Origin: Burkholderiales bacterium
GTDB lineage: Bacteria; Pseudomonadota; Gammaproteobacteria; Burkholderiales; Casimicrobiaceae
Assembly: GCA_015075645.1 (NCBI GenBank)
Contig: JABTUF010000002.1
Span: forward strand, 310,001-374,000
Direction of reading: 5' to 3'
DNA: 64,000 nt
Below, piece by piece: positions 41,266 to 52,572 of this stretch. The notes under the pieces were generated by a model. The model made no database searches. It had not been told where the DNA came from and was given only the letters and a program-made list of their open reading frames with translations. A program made the translations under genes and the position numbers. The first letter of the stretch is position 1. Each line of letters begins with the position of its first letter.

Positions 41266-42216
41266 TCAGCGCAGCGACGGCATCGCGAACGACGACGAGC
41301 GCAGCGCCTTCAGCGTGAACCGGCCCGCCTCGGTGCCGATCCGTCGCGCGATCCGGCTCGCGAGATCCTCCTTCGGCGTGTAGTCGACGACCTCCTCGGC
41401 TTCGAACACGTCGCGCGCGACCGACCCGACCGTGCCGTAGGCGTCGGCGAGCCCCAGTTCCACCGCCCGCTGGCCGTTCCAGACGAGCCCGCTGAACATG
41501 TCGGGCGACTCCTTCAGCCGGTCGCCGCGCCCGTCCTTCACCGCCGCGATGAACTGCCGGTGGATGTCCTCGAGCATCGACTCGGCGTACGCGCGTTGCC
41601 TGTCGGGCAGCGGCGAGAACGGGTCGAGGAACGCCTTGTTCTCGCCCGCGGTGATCACGCGGCGTTCCGCGCCGACCTTTTCCATCGTCCCGACGAAGCC
41701 GAACGAATCGATGACCACGCCGATCGACCCGACGAGGCTCGCGGGATCGACGTAGATGCGATCCGCCGCCGCCGCGACGTAGTAGCCCCCCGACGCGGCC
41801 ATCTCCTCGACCACCGCGTGCAGCGGGACGTCGGGATGCTTCGCGCGGAGCCGCTTCATCTCGGCGTGGATCTGCCCGGCCTGCACCGGGCTGCCGCCCG
41901 GACTGTTGATGCGCAGCACGACGCCCTTGATGCGCGGGTTGTCGAACGCCGCGTGCAACCCCTCGATGACGACTTCGGCGCTCGCCCGCCCGTCGCGGTC
42001 GATCTCGCCGTCGAGGTCGACCAGCGCCGTGCACTTGTCGACGCACACCTGCGCGTGCGACGCGAACGCGCCGACGAGCATCAGGAGTCCGATCACGACG
42101 ACACCGAGCACGAGAAAGCGGAAGAAGATCGACCAGCGCCGCGCGCGCCGGCGTTCGGCCACGATGTCGCTCGCGAGCGCCTCCAGCGCCTTGCGTTCCC
42201 AGCCTTCCTCGGTCAT
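41266..42216 (-). CDS. sppA: signal peptide peptidase SppA, short form (S49)
   Basis: The product is 316 aa, the short SppA type. A single transmembrane helix spans about residues 30-52, and the active domain faces the periplasm. The catalytic pair is Ser142 (EEMAASGGYYVAAAAD) and Lys194 (GENKAFLDPFSPL). GVVLRINSPGGSPVQAGQI is conserved. It degrades cleaved signal peptides. The stop is 4 bp from the convergent piuC stop. The sppA/gph/rluC order is typical of betaproteobacteria. Confidence 0.94.
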   Translation of the reverse strand: MTEEGWERKALEALASDIVAERRRARRWSIFFRFLVLGVVVIGLLMLVGAFASHAQVCVDKCTALVDLDGEIDRDGRASAEVVIEGLHAAFDNPRIKGVVLRINSPGGSPVQAGQIHAEMKRLRAKHPDVPLHAVVEEMAASGGYYVAAAADRIYVDPASLVGSIGVVIDSFGFVGTMEKVGAERRVITAGENKAFLDPFSPLPDRQRAYAESMLEDIHRQFIAAVKDGRGDRLKESPDMFSGLVWNGQRAVELGLADAYGTVGSVARDVFEAEEVVDYTPKEDLASRIARRIGTEAGRFTLKALRSSSFAMPSLR

Positions 42217-42313
42217 GGACCCCTCGCCGAACTCGATGGATGTCGCCGGCCAGTCTACCGCGCCCCCCGGCCGGGCCGGATCCGGGGCCGGGCGCGTGTC
42301 CGGGGCGGTGGGC

Positions 42314-42982
42314 TCAAGCGTACGCTTCGAGCCAGCGCCGCAGTTCCGCGACCGAGCCGACGGTCGCGAGCGGCCCGCGCGACGCGAGCCCCTCGACCGG
42401 ATGGGCGCCGTACGACACGGCGAGCGCGCACGCGCCCGCGTTTCGCGCGAGATCGAGATCGTGCGTGGTGTCGCCGATCATCAGCGTCTCCCGCGGATCG
42501 ACCGCGAGGCGCTCCATCAGCGCGAGCAGCATCTCGGGATGGGGTTTGGGGAAGCCCTCGTCGGCGCAGCGGGTCGCGTGGAAGCGGCCGGCGAGCGCGT
42601 TGCTGGCGAGCGCGCGGTCGAGTCCGGCCCGCGACTTGCCGGTGGCGACGCCGAGCAGGAAACCCGCGCGCTCGAGGTCGGCGAGGAGTTCGTGCGCGCC
42701 ACCGAACAGCGGGATCGCGGCTTCACCGTCGAGGTAGCGGCGCCGGTAGTGTCCGACGAGCGCGCGCGCTTCCTCCTCGGAGAGTCCCGGCGCGACATGC
42801 GCGAGCGCGTCGCCGAGCCCCAGTCCGATCACGTAGCGCGCGTCGTCGAGGCTCGGCAGCGGCCGCCCGATCGCCCCGCACGCGCCCCGGATCGCCTCGG
42901 CGATCAGCGCGGTGGAATCCGCCAACGTGCCGTCCCAGTCGAACACGACGAGGCGGAACCGGCGCGGCGCGAGTTCAGGCAT
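42314..42982 (-). CDS. gph: HAD hydrolase, phosphoglycolate phosphatase-like
   Basis: The product is 222 aa. HAD motif I is FDWDGTLADS (nucleophile Asp15, acid Asp17), motif II is VATGKSRAG, motif III lies in the lysine of FPKPHPEM, and motif IV is IGDTTHDLDLARNAG. The cap is helical (type C1), as in Gph and pyrophosphatase PpaX-like enzymes. Substrate choice within the group is not decided by sequence alone. It overlaps rluC by 8 bp. Confidence 0.88.
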   Translation of the reverse strand: MPELAPRRFRLVVFDWDGTLADSTALIAEAIRGACGAIGRPLPSLDDARYVIGLGLGDALAHVAPGLSEEEARALVGHYRRRYLDGEAAIPLFGGAHELLADLERAGFLLGVATGKSRAGLDRALASNALAGRFHATRCADEGFPKPHPEMLLALMERLAVDPRETLMIGDTTHDLDLARNAGACALAVSYGAHPVEGLASRGPLATVGSVAELRRWLEAYA

Positions 42983-43958
42983 CGGTCCGTCCGGAGGTGG
43001 CGGACCCGAGCGTCGCGACGAATCCCGCGAGGTCCGCGGGCAACGGCGACACGATGAGAAGCGCCTCGCCGGTGCGCGGATGCGCGAGGGCGAGGCTCGC
43101 GGCGTGCAGGAACATGCGCCTCAGTCCGCGCTCCGCGAGCGCGCGGTTCCACGCGAAATCGCCGTACTTGTCGTCGCCGGCCAGCGGATAGCCCAGGTGG
43201 GTCAGATGGACGCGGATCTGGTGCGTGCGCCCGGTGTGGAGTTCGGCCTCGAGGAGCGCGAGCGGCGTGTCGCCCGGCCAGGTGCGGATGCGCCGGAACG
43301 TCGTCTGCGCGTGCTGGCCGTCGTCGGCGACGCGCACGCGCCGCTCGCCGTCCTTCGTGAGATAGCGATGCACCGGCAGGCGCACGACGCGCCTGGCGTC
43401 ACGCCAGCGCCCGCGCACGAGCACCTGGTAGCGCTTGTCGACCTCGCCCGCCCGCCAGGCCGCGTGCAGCGCGGTCAGCGCAGCGCGTTTCTTGGCGATC
43501 AGCAGGACCCCCGAGGTTTCGCGGTCGAGCCGGTGGACGAGTTCGAGGAACCGGGCCCCGGGACGGGCGGCGCGCAGGCGCTCGATGACACCGTGCGCCA
43601 CGCCGCTGCCGCCGTGGACCGCGATGCCTGCAGGCTTGTCGATGGCCAACAGATCGTCGTCCTCGTGGAGCACGGCCAGCCGCTCGCCTGCCCGGATCAC
43701 CGCGGCCGTGACTGCGGCAGGCGCGACCGGCCCTCCGGTGCGCACCGGCGGCAGCCGAACCCGATCGCCCTCGGCGAGTCGGGTGTCCGGACCCGCCCGC
43801 CGCCCGTTCACCCGGACCTCGCCGGAGCGCAGGATGCGGTAGAGGTGACTCTTGGGCACCCCCTTCAGCGTCCGGACCAGGAAATTGTCGACCCGCTGGC
43901 CCGCCACGGCTTCGTCGATCCTGACCTCGCGGACACCGTGGTTGCGTAACCCGTTCAT
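42975..43958 (-). CDS. rluC: 23S rRNA pseudouridine synthase RluC
   Basis: The product is 327 aa. An S4 domain (about residues 15-75: QRVDNFLVRTLKGVPKSHLYRILRSGEVRVNG) is joined to the RluA-type catalytic domain with Asp145 in LVHRLDRETSGVLLIAKK and the RTHQIRVHLTHLGYPLAGDDKYGD motif. RluC modifies positions 955, 2504 and 2580 of E. coli 23S rRNA. It diverges from rne, the conserved arrangement also seen in E. coli. The rne -35 element overlaps its first codons. Confidence 0.94.
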   Translation of the reverse strand: MNGLRNHGVREVRIDEAVAGQRVDNFLVRTLKGVPKSHLYRILRSGEVRVNGRRAGPDTRLAEGDRVRLPPVRTGGPVAPAAVTAAVIRAGERLAVLHEDDDLLAIDKPAGIAVHGGSGVAHGVIERLRAARPGARFLELVHRLDRETSGVLLIAKKRAALTALHAAWRAGEVDKRYQVLVRGRWRDARRVVRLPVHRYLTKDGERRVRVADDGQHAQTTFRRIRTWPGDTPLALLEAELHTGRTHQIRVHLTHLGYPLAGDDKYGDFAWNRALAERGLRRMFLHAASLALAHPRTGEALLIVSPLPADLAGFVATLGSATSGRTDA

Positions 43959-43971
43959 TCGCCTCTATAAT
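43942..43971 (+). promoter_or_regulatory. strong sigma-70-type promoter of rne
   Basis: TTGCGT (43942-43947), an 18-bp spacer and a perfect TATAAT (43966-43971), on the plus strand. Transcription would begin near 43979, giving a leader of about 560 nt before the rne ATG. The -35 element lies inside the 5' end of the divergent rluC coding sequence. Confidence 0.65.
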
Positions 43972-43978
43972 CACAGGA

Positions 43979-44540
43979 TTCGCCGTGCCCGGCGTCCTGC
44001 CGGCGCCCTTCCCCGCTGCCGCGGTTCGCCGCCTGCACCGGGCAACGGCCCCAAGGTGCTCTGCATGGCGCCGTCCTGCCAACGGACGGTGACCGGGAAC
44101 TCGCTCGCCGGTCGAATGCAGGGTTCCGAACAAAGAGCGATGTTAAGGCATCAGCGCAGCCCCTGGCGCCGCCCCGCGTGAAGCGATGGGCCCGAGGCGC
44201 AGGCTGTGCGGCGAACGACCACGATCACGACGATGCGGCAGAGCCCCGGCGCGGCCACGTGCCCCGGTGCATCCCGCCGCATCGCAGGATCCCCCGTCCT
44301 TCCGGAACGAATCCGACGCGCACCCGAACGGCCCTCCGCCCGCGCCTCGCGCGAGCGCGGCGGGAATCAAGAGCGATGACATCTTCCTCCTGCCCCGTTC
44401 CCTGTCCCGGCCACCCACCGGGGCAGCGCTTCGCACCGTCCCCCGCCGCACCCGCCTGACCCGGGCGGACGGGCCGTCGGCCCCCGCCTGCCTCGCGCTT
44501 TCCGTTTCCGCCCGGCCGCCGGCCGCGCGAAGGAAAACGC
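43979..44540 (+). promoter_or_regulatory. long 5' leader of rne
   Basis: About 560 nt of non-coding sequence separates the rne promoter from the rne ATG. Short open frames here lack family resemblance. In enterobacteria, RNase E binds and cleaves its own long leader to limit its synthesis; equal length and position here suggest the same autocontrol. The start region has a clear Shine-Dalgarno (gaaggaaaa, 44528-44536). No fold was computed. Confidence 0.5.
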
Positions 44541-47369
44541 ATGAAACGCATGTTGTTCAACGCCACGCAGGCCGAAGAGCTTCGCGTCGCCATCGTCGAC
44601 GGCCAGCGGCTCGTCGATCTCGACATCGAATCCGCGGCCAAGGAGCAGCGGAAATCCAACATCTACAAGGCCGTCGTCACGCGCGTCGAGCCCTCGCTCG
44701 AGGCCTGCTTCGTCGACTACGGCACCGACCGCCACGGCTTCCTGCCGTTCAAGGAGGTCGCCCGCCAGTCGCTGAAGGGCGGTCGCCGGGGTGACGACGA
44801 CGAGGGCGACGGCGCCGTTCGCCGCGACCAGGTCCGCGAGGGCATGGAGATCATCGTCCAGGTCGACAAGGACGAGCGCGGCAACAAGGGCGCCGCGCTG
44901 ACGACCTACATTTCGCTCGCCGGCCGCTACCTCGTCCTGATGCCGAACAACCCGCGCGGCGGCGGCGTGTCGCGGCGGGTCGAGGGCGAGGACCGCAACG
45001 AACTCCGCGACGCGGTCGCGCAACTCGAGGTCCCGCCGGGCATGAGCGTCATCGCCCGCACCGCGGGCATCGGGCGCACCGCCGAGGAATTGCAGTGGGA
45101 CCTGAACTACCTGCTGCAGTTGTGGCGCGCGATCGAGGAGGCCTCGAAGCTCCAGCAGGGCGCCTACCTCATCTACCAGGAGTCGAGCCTCGTCATCCGC
45201 GCGATCCGCGACTACTTCCACGCCGACATCGGCGAGATCCTGATCGACACCGAGGCGATCTACGAGCAGGCCCAGCAGTTCATGGGCCACGTGATGCCGG
45301 ACAACGTGCAGCGCGTGAAGCTCTACAAGGACGACGTCCCGCTGTTCTCGCGCTTCCAGATCGAGCACCAGATCGAGACCGCCTACGGCCGCCAGGTCCC
45401 GCTGCCGTCGGGCGGCGCGATCGTGATCGACCACACCGAGGCGCTCGTCGCGATCGACGTGAACTCGGCGCGCGCGACCAAGGGCAGCGACATCGAGACG
45501 ACCGCGTTCAACACCAACCTCGAGGCCGCGGACGAACTCGCCCGTCAGCTCCGGCTGCGCGATCTCGGCGGACTCATCGTCGTCGATTTCATCGACATGG
45601 AGTCGGCGAAGAACCAGCGCGAGGTCGAGAACCGCCTGCGCGACGCGCTGCGTTACGACCGCGCGCGGATTCAACTGGGCAAGATCTCGCGCTTCGGCCT
45701 GATGGAGCTGTCGCGCCAGCGGCTGCGCCCGGCGCTCGCCGAGTCCGCCCACCTGCCCTGCCCGCGCTGCCACGGCATCGGCCACATCCGGGGCACCGAG
45801 TCGACGGCGCTGCACATCCTGCGCATCCTGCAGGAGGAGTCGATGAAGGACAACACCGCGCAGGTCGTCGCGCAGGTGCCGGTCGACGTCGCGACGTTCC
45901 TCTTGAACGAGAAGCGCGGCGACGTGCTGTCGATCGAATCGCGCTTCAAGGTCAACCTGCTCGTCGTGCCGAACCGGCACCTCGAGACGCCGAACTACAA
46001 GGTCGAGCGCCTGCGCCACGACGACCTCAATCATGCGGAACCGCTGCCGCCGAGCTTCGACTTGGTCGAGGCGCCCGAGCAGCCCGACCCCGCGAAGGAG
46101 AAGAAGGAGGAGGCGAAGGAAGTGCGCCAGGAGGCGGTGGTCAAGGGCGTCACCCCGACGCAGCCGGCGCCGGTGCCGGTTTCGCAACCGGCCGCAGCGG
46201 CCACGCCCGCCCCGGTGGCGCAACCGTCGCCCCCGGCCACGACCGGAACCTGGTTCGACAAGATGATGGGCTGGTTCCGCCACAAGCCGGCGGCGCCGAG
46301 TGCACCTTCGCCAGCGCCGGCGGAACCCGCGAAGCCGCAGGACCGCCAACGCCGGGATGGGCGCCCCCGCGGCGGACAGCAGGAACGCCGCGAAGGGCGG
46401 GACCCGCGACGCGACGGACGGGAGCAGCGTCGCGACGAGCGCCGTGGCGACGGCCGCCAGGACGGCCGCGACCGCCGCGACGATCAGCGTCGCGGAGAGC
46501 GGCGCGACGAACAACGCCGCGAAGGCCAGCCGCGTCCGCAACAGCAAGGTCAACGAGGGGCCCCGGGCCAGCGGAGCGAGCAGCAGCGCAACGACGATCA
46601 TCGCGGCGACGGCGCGAAGCAGGGAGAGGCGGGCCGCGAGCAACCGCCGCGCGAGCCGGCGGCCAGGCAGGAGCGCCCGGAGCGCGAGCGGCGCGAAGGC
46701 CAGCCGCGCGAACGCGGGCCGGGCGGCGAACGCAAGTCGCAGGCGCCGCAGAAACCGGCGGCGATGTCGGGCGGTGCGCTCGTCGAAGCCAACGATAGCG
46801 CGCCCGCGGGTGCCGAAGAGCGTCGTGACGCCAGCCGCCGCCGTCGCCGCAGGGGTCGTGGAGGCGGCGACCGCCAGGCCCAGACCGGCCAATCCCAGGC
46901 CGAAGCCGGCGCCACGACACCAGCGCATGACGCGCTCACCGCGTCGGCCGCGCCTGCGACGTTCCAGTTGCCGGCCGCCTTCGCGCCCGACGCACCTGCG
47001 CCCGTCGCGATCGCGGCGCCCACGGTGGCGACCGCGCCCGTCGTCCTGCCTCCGCGTGACGACGCGATGCATCGCGTCGTCGAGGCGGACCCGGAAGCGA
47101 GCGCACCGGACGACGCACGGCCACCCGCCGCCGATCGCGAGCCGCCGCGCATCGAGCGCGTAGCACCGATCGAACCTGCGGTGCCCTACCGGCTTCCCGC
47201 GGATTCGGGGCTCGAGATGGTGGAGACGCATCGCACGAGCGCCGCGTCGCCGATGGCCGACGAAATCGAGACGCCCAGGCCCAGGCGCGTGCGCCCGCCC
47301 CGCGTCGCGGTGACCGAGGAGCCGCTCGAGTTCGTCGAAACCCGCAAGGACACGCCGCCCGCAGGCTGA
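44541..47369 (+). CDS. rne: ribonuclease E
   Basis: The product is 942 aa. Residues 1-~520 are the catalytic half: an S1 domain inside ([29 protein letters not shown]), the 5' sensor, and the DNase I-like domain with [12 protein letters not shown] (Mg-binding Asp near 306) and DFIDM (near 350). The Zn-link CPRCHG (cysteines near 404 and 407) is present. From about 520 the protein is low-complexity, rich in R, E, Q, G, A and P, as expected for the disordered scaffold that binds RNA and degradosome partners. A short conserved-looking end, [10 protein letters not shown], may be a partner-binding motif. It initiates mRNA decay and matures rRNA and tRNA. Confidence 0.96.
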   Translation: MKRMLFNATQAEELRVAIVDGQRLVDLDIESAAKEQRKSNIYKAVVTRVEPSLEACFVDYGTDRHGFLPFKEVARQSLKGGRRGDDDEGDGAVRRDQVREGMEIIVQVDKDERGNKGAALTTYISLAGRYLVLMPNNPRGGGVSRRVEGEDRNELRDAVAQLEVPPGMSVIARTAGIGRTAEELQWDLNYLLQLWRAIEEASKLQQGAYLIYQESSLVIRAIRDYFHADIGEILIDTEAIYEQAQQFMGHVMPDNVQRVKLYKDDVPLFSRFQIEHQIETAYGRQVPLPSGGAIVIDHTEALVAIDVNSARATKGSDIETTAFNTNLEAADELARQLRLRDLGGLIVVDFIDMESAKNQREVENRLRDALRYDRARIQLGKISRFGLMELSRQRLRPALAESAHLPCPRCHGIGHIRGTESTALHILRILQEESMKDNTAQVVAQVPVDVATFLLNEKRGDVLSIESRFKVNLLVVPNRHLETPNYKVERLRHDDLNHAEPLPPSFDLVEAPEQPDPAKEKKEEAKEVRQEAVVKGVTPTQPAPVPVSQPAAAATPAPVAQPSPPATTGTWFDKMMGWFRHKPAAPSAPSPAPAEPAKPQDRQRRDGRPRGGQQERREGRDPRRDGREQRRDERRGDGRQDGRDRRDDQRRGERRDEQRREGQPRPQQQGQRGAPGQRSEQQRNDDHRGDGAKQGEAGREQPPREPAARQERPERERREGQPRERGPGGERKSQAPQKPAAMSGGALVEANDSAPAGAEERRDASRRRRRRGRGGGDRQAQTGQSQAEAGATTPAHDALTASAAPATFQLPAAFAPDAPAPVAIAAPTVATAPVVLPPRDDAMHRVVEADPEASAPDDARPPAADREPPRIERVAPIEPAVPYRLPADSGLEMVETHRTSAASPMADEIETPRPRRVRPPRVAVTEEPLEFVETRKDTPPAG

Positions 47370-47396
47370 CGGGCTCGCGTCGCCCGGGGCGCGGTC

Positions 47397-47894
47397 TCAG
47401 CGCCCGGGCGGCGCGCCCATCAATCGCGTCACGAGTGCGTCGCTCGCCGACTCGATCAGGTCGAGCACGGTCTCGAAGCCCTCGTCACCTCCGTCGTAGG
47501 GGTCCGGCACGTCGCGCCCGCGATGCTGCGGTACGAGGTCGAGGAACAGGCCGAGGTGTCCGGCGTGGTCCGGGGGCCGCATCCGCTGGAGGTCGGCCAG
47601 GTTCGAGCGATCCATCGCGAAGATCCGGCCGAAGCGGCTGAAATCCGCGCGCGCGACCTGCCGGGCGCGAAGCGGCGAGAGGTCGTAGCCGCGTTTCGAG
47701 GCATGCGCTGTGGCGCGCCAATCCGGCGGATTGCCGACGTGCCAACTGCCCGTCCCGGCCGAATCGATCGCGAGGCGCGAGGCGAGTCCGGCCCGTTGCG
47801 CCTTCGCGCGAAACACCGCTTCGGCGGTCGGCGACCGACAGATGTTGCCGAGGCAGACGAACAGGATCGACTCTCGCGGTGCGGATGCGTTCAT
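47397..47894 (-). CDS. low-molecular-weight protein tyrosine phosphatase
   Basis: The product is 165 aa. The P-loop CLGNICRSP (Cys14 to Arg20) and the general-acid loop DVPDPYDGGDEGF are both present. LMW-PTPs dephosphorylate tyrosines, for instance on polysaccharide co-polymerases or arginine kinases; no such partner is nearby. It is convergent with rne and lies 19 bp downstream of uvrB. Confidence 0.94.
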   Translation of the reverse strand: MNASAPRESILFVCLGNICRSPTAEAVFRAKAQRAGLASRLAIDSAGTGSWHVGNPPDWRATAHASKRGYDLSPLRARQVARADFSRFGRIFAMDRSNLADLQRMRPPDHAGHLGLFLDLVPQHRGRDVPDPYDGGDEGFETVLDLIESASDALVTRLMGAPPGR

Positions 47895-47913
47895 CGGGCG
47901 CGCAGGCGTTTGA

Positions 47914-49947
<2,034 letters not shown>

Positions 49948-49974
49948 GGCTCGCGGCGGCGACGACAATCGCGT

Positions 49975-50003
49975 ATTGTAGATCGAACGATCGTTCGTCG
50001 CAA
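49975..50003 (-). promoter_or_regulatory. uvrB promoter with LexA-like operator in the spacer
   Basis: On the minus strand, TTGCGA (50003-49998), a 17-bp spacer and TACAAT (49980-49975) form a good promoter. A perfect 14-bp palindrome CGAACGATCGTTCG (49984-49997) fills most of the spacer. It matches CGAAC-N4-GTTCG, the LexA box of Gram-positive bacteria, not the CTGT-N8-ACAG box usual in beta/gammaproteobacteria. Its position would block RNA polymerase. Confidence 0.6.
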
Positions 50004-50044
50004 TTCGACCTGCCGTCGCCCGCTCGGGGCGTCGGGCGGCCGAG

Positions 50045-50077
50045 CTTAACGCCCGCTTAAGTCTCCCCGCCTATCTT
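50045..50077 (+). promoter_or_regulatory. PmrA/QseB-type response-regulator box and -10 of the Do protease gene
   Basis: CTTAAC (50045-50050), 5 bp, CTTAAG (50056-50061) form a direct hexamer repeat that matches YTTAAK-N5-YTTAAK at 11 of 12 positions, the PmrA/BasR-type site. It overlaps where the -35 would be for TATCTT at 50072-50077. No -35 consensus is visible, as expected for an activator-dependent promoter. The same bases also form the dyad CTTAA-N7-TTAAG. Confidence 0.45.
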
Positions 50078-50134
50078 CGGTCGCGTGCGGGCGCCGTCGC
50101 GCCCCGAAACCGGCCAGGAGGCCAGGAGATCTCC

Positions 50135-51622
50135 ATGCAATCGCACGTATTCAAGCGTACTGCCGTCGCGATCGCCGTCGCGGGCGCGTTCGGATTGGGC
50201 GCGATCGCTGCCGACCGCCACATCGCGCCCGGCGCCGCCGTCGCCGCGACGACGCCGGCGCCCGCCGCGGCCACCGCCGCGCCCACCCAGCGCGCCGCCC
50301 TCCCCGATGTCGCCGATCTCGTCGAACGCGAAAGCGGCGCGGTCGTCGAAGTCAGCATGTCGCGCGGCCTCTCGAAGACCTCGGGCAGCGACGAGCGTCG
50401 CGGTCCGCAGGGACGGCTGCCGAAAGGCCTGCCGCCGGAACTCGCTCCGTTCTTCCGCGGCATGCCCGGAGGCGACGACGACGGCCCGGGCCGCGGTCCG
50501 TCCCAGGGCATGGGCTCGGGCTTCATCGTCGATCCGAACGGGATCATCCTCACCAACGCGCACGTCGTCGACGGCGCCGACGAGGTGACGGTGAGACTCG
50601 CCGACCGCCGCGAATTCAAGGCGAAGGTGCTCGGCAGCGACCAGGCGACCGACGTCGCGGTGCTGAAGATCGACGCGAAGGACCTGCCGACGGTTCGCAC
50701 CGGCGACGCCCGCAAGACGCGCGTCGGCGAATGGGTCGTCGCGATCGGCGCGCCCTACGGACTCGAGCACTCGGTGACCTCGGGCATCGTCAGCGCCAAG
50801 TCGCGCTCGCTGCCGGGCGACACCGTCGTGCCGTTCATCCAGACCGACGCCGCGGTGAATCCGGGCAATTCGGGCGGCCCGCTGTTCAACATGAACGGCG
50901 AGGTGATCGGCATCAACTCGCAGATCTTCTCGCGCTCGGGCGGCTTCCAGGGCCTCGCGTTCGCGGTGCCGATCAACGTCGCGCTCGACGTGAAGGACCA
51001 GATCGTGACCCACGGCAAGGTGAGCCACGGCAAGCTCGGCGTCACCGTGCAGGAGGTGAACCAGGCGCTCGCGGAGAGCTTCGGCATGAAGCAACCCGGC
51101 GGCGCGCTCGTCGGCTCGGTGCAGAAGAACGGTCCCGCCGACAAGGCCGGACTCGAACCGGGCGACGTGATCCTGTCGTTCGACGGTCAGGCGATCGGGA
51201 AGTCGGGCGACCTCCCGCCGCTCGTGGCGTCGGTGAAGCCGGGCTCGACGGTCAAGATCGAGGTGTGGCGCGACGGCAAGTCGCGCGACCTCACGGCGAC
51301 CGTGGGCGACCGAGGCGACGGCAAGGTCCCGTCGACGAAGCGCGCGGATGCCGGCGAGGGCAAGCTGGGCGTCGTCGTGCGCCCGCTCTCGAAGGACGAG
51401 AAGGAGGCGGCGAAGCTCGCGAGCGGACTCGTCGTCGCGGACGTGGGCGGCGCCGCGGAAAAGGCGGGCGTGCGACCGGGCGACGTGATCGTCTCGGCGA
51501 ACCGCACGCCGGTGTCGAGCCCGGCGGAACTGAAGGGCGTCGTCGACAAGGCCGGCAAGGCGATCGCGCTCCTGATCCAGCGCGACGACGCGCGGATCTT
51601 CGTGCCCGTGCCGCTCGGCTGA
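50135..51622 (+). CDS. degP: Do/DegP-family periplasmic serine endoprotease
   Basis: The product is 495 aa. An N-terminal signal or anchor helix (RTAVAIAVAGAFGLGAIA) is followed by a Pro/Ala linker. The trypsin-like domain has the triad His143 (TNAHVV), Asp173 (ATDVAVLKI) and Ser246 (NPGNSGGPLF). Two PDZ domains follow, with KLGVTVQEVN opening the first and KLGVVVRPLS the second. Two PDZ domains indicate the DegP/DegQ/MucD group and not DegS. It removes misfolded envelope proteins. A candidate response-regulator box precedes it and a terminator follows. Confidence 0.93.
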   Translation: MQSHVFKRTAVAIAVAGAFGLGAIAADRHIAPGAAVAATTPAPAAATAAPTQRAALPDVADLVERESGAVVEVSMSRGLSKTSGSDERRGPQGRLPKGLPPELAPFFRGMPGGDDDGPGRGPSQGMGSGFIVDPNGIILTNAHVVDGADEVTVRLADRREFKAKVLGSDQATDVAVLKIDAKDLPTVRTGDARKTRVGEWVVAIGAPYGLEHSVTSGIVSAKSRSLPGDTVVPFIQTDAAVNPGNSGGPLFNMNGEVIGINSQIFSRSGGFQGLAFAVPINVALDVKDQIVTHGKVSHGKLGVTVQEVNQALAESFGMKQPGGALVGSVQKNGPADKAGLEPGDVILSFDGQAIGKSGDLPPLVASVKPGSTVKIEVWRDGKSRDLTATVGDRGDGKVPSTKRADAGEGKLGVVVRPLSKDEKEAAKLASGLVVADVGGAAEKAGVRPGDVIVSANRTPVSSPAELKGVVDKAGKAIALLIQRDDARIFVPVPLG

Positions 51623-51699
51623 CGCGACACGGCGTGGGTCAGACCATCAGACAGTGCAGGTTACCGCTCGGGTGAGCGGCGTTGGGGTTGGGTGCCCCG

Positions 51700-51735
51700 A
51701 GCGGGTCCTCCGGCAGGCGGGCCCGCTTTTTTTTT
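51700..51735 (+). terminator. Rho-independent terminator after the Do protease gene
   Basis: AGCGGGTCC (51700-51708) pairs with GGGCCCGCT (51719-51727) through nine base pairs including one G-U, around a 10-nt loop. The stem is followed by a run of nine T (51727-51735). It is the clearest intrinsic terminator in the window and lies about 80 bp after the stop. Confidence 0.85.
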
Positions 51736-51781
51736 CGTCCCGACCACCGGTGCGCGAGCACGCGGCGGCGCGCCAGGCGAG

Positions 51782-52456
51782 CTACGCGAGTACGCGCGCG
51801 AGGAACGCGCCGACGACGCGGATCTCCTCGAGCACCGCCGAATGTTCCATCGTGTACGCGTGCCACTCGACCTGCCATCCGGCGGACACCAGCGCGTCGC
51901 GCGAGGCCTCCGCGAGCGCGATCGGGATCACCGGATCGCGCGTGCCGTGCGCCATCACGATCGGCAGGCCGCGGTTCGCGGGCGACGCTTCGGTCGCCAG
52001 CGAGGCCGCGTCGACGAGGTAGGTCGACAGCGCGACGATGCCGGCCAGCCGCTCGCGATGCCGCAGCGCGGTGTAGATCGCGATCGCGCCGCCTTGCGAG
52101 AACCCCGCCAGCACGATGCGCGAGGCAGCCACGCCCCGGGCGCGCTCGGCGGCGATCATCGCCTCGATGCGGTCGCGTGAGGCGCGCACCCCGTCGACGT
52201 CGGCGCGCGAACCGAAGTTCGCCGAGCGCACGTCGTACCACGCCGGCATCACGTAGCCCTGGTTGATCGTCACCGGCATCGACGGCGCGTGCGGGAACAG
52301 GAAGCGCACCGCGAGCGAGGTCGGCAGTCCCAGTTCGGGCACGACGCCCGACCAGCCGTGGCCGGTGTCGCCGAGCCCGTGCATCCAGATCACCGAAGCA
52401 TCGGGATTCGATGCCGTGTCGACGATCACGGCTGGCAGCAGGTCGGAGGCGGGCAT
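51782..52456 (-). CDS. phospholipase/carboxylesterase family alpha/beta hydrolase
   Basis: The product is 224 aa. Catalytic residues are Ser120 in AGFSQGGAIA, an Asp in HGTRDPVIP (near 173) and a His in MEHSAVLEE (near 205). The oxyanion segment is WMHGLGDTGHGW. Matches are to the abhydrolase_2 group (Pseudomonas esterase II, acyl-protein thioesterase-like). It probably hydrolyses short acyl esters or thioesters in the cytosol; there is no signal peptide. It is convergent with the Do protease gene and divergent from the PEP-mutase family gene. Confidence 0.93.
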   Translation of the reverse strand: MPASDLLPAVIVDTASNPDASVIWMHGLGDTGHGWSGVVPELGLPTSLAVRFLFPHAPSMPVTINQGYVMPAWYDVRSANFGSRADVDGVRASRDRIEAMIAAERARGVAASRIVLAGFSQGGAIAIYTALRHRERLAGIVALSTYLVDAASLATEASPANRGLPIVMAHGTRDPVIPIALAEASRDALVSAGWQVEWHAYTMEHSAVLEEIRVVGAFLARVLA

Positions 52457-52572
52457 CGGTGGACTGGCGCGTAACGATCGGCTCCGCGCATTCTAGCGGG
52501 GTGGAGGCGGCGCCTGCCGCCCTGTGCGACAATCGCCCGCTGCGGGCGGCACCGGCACGCGTCCGCCTTCCG

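Noticed and set aside
44178..44540. Short open frames in the rne leader
   Set aside because: Proline/arginine-rich translations in several frames without ribosome-binding support; better explained as untranslated leader.
52411..52572. Upstream extension of the PEP-mutase family gene
   Set aside because: Overlaps the divergent esterase start and adds 54 residues not found in the family; the ATG at 52573 fits.
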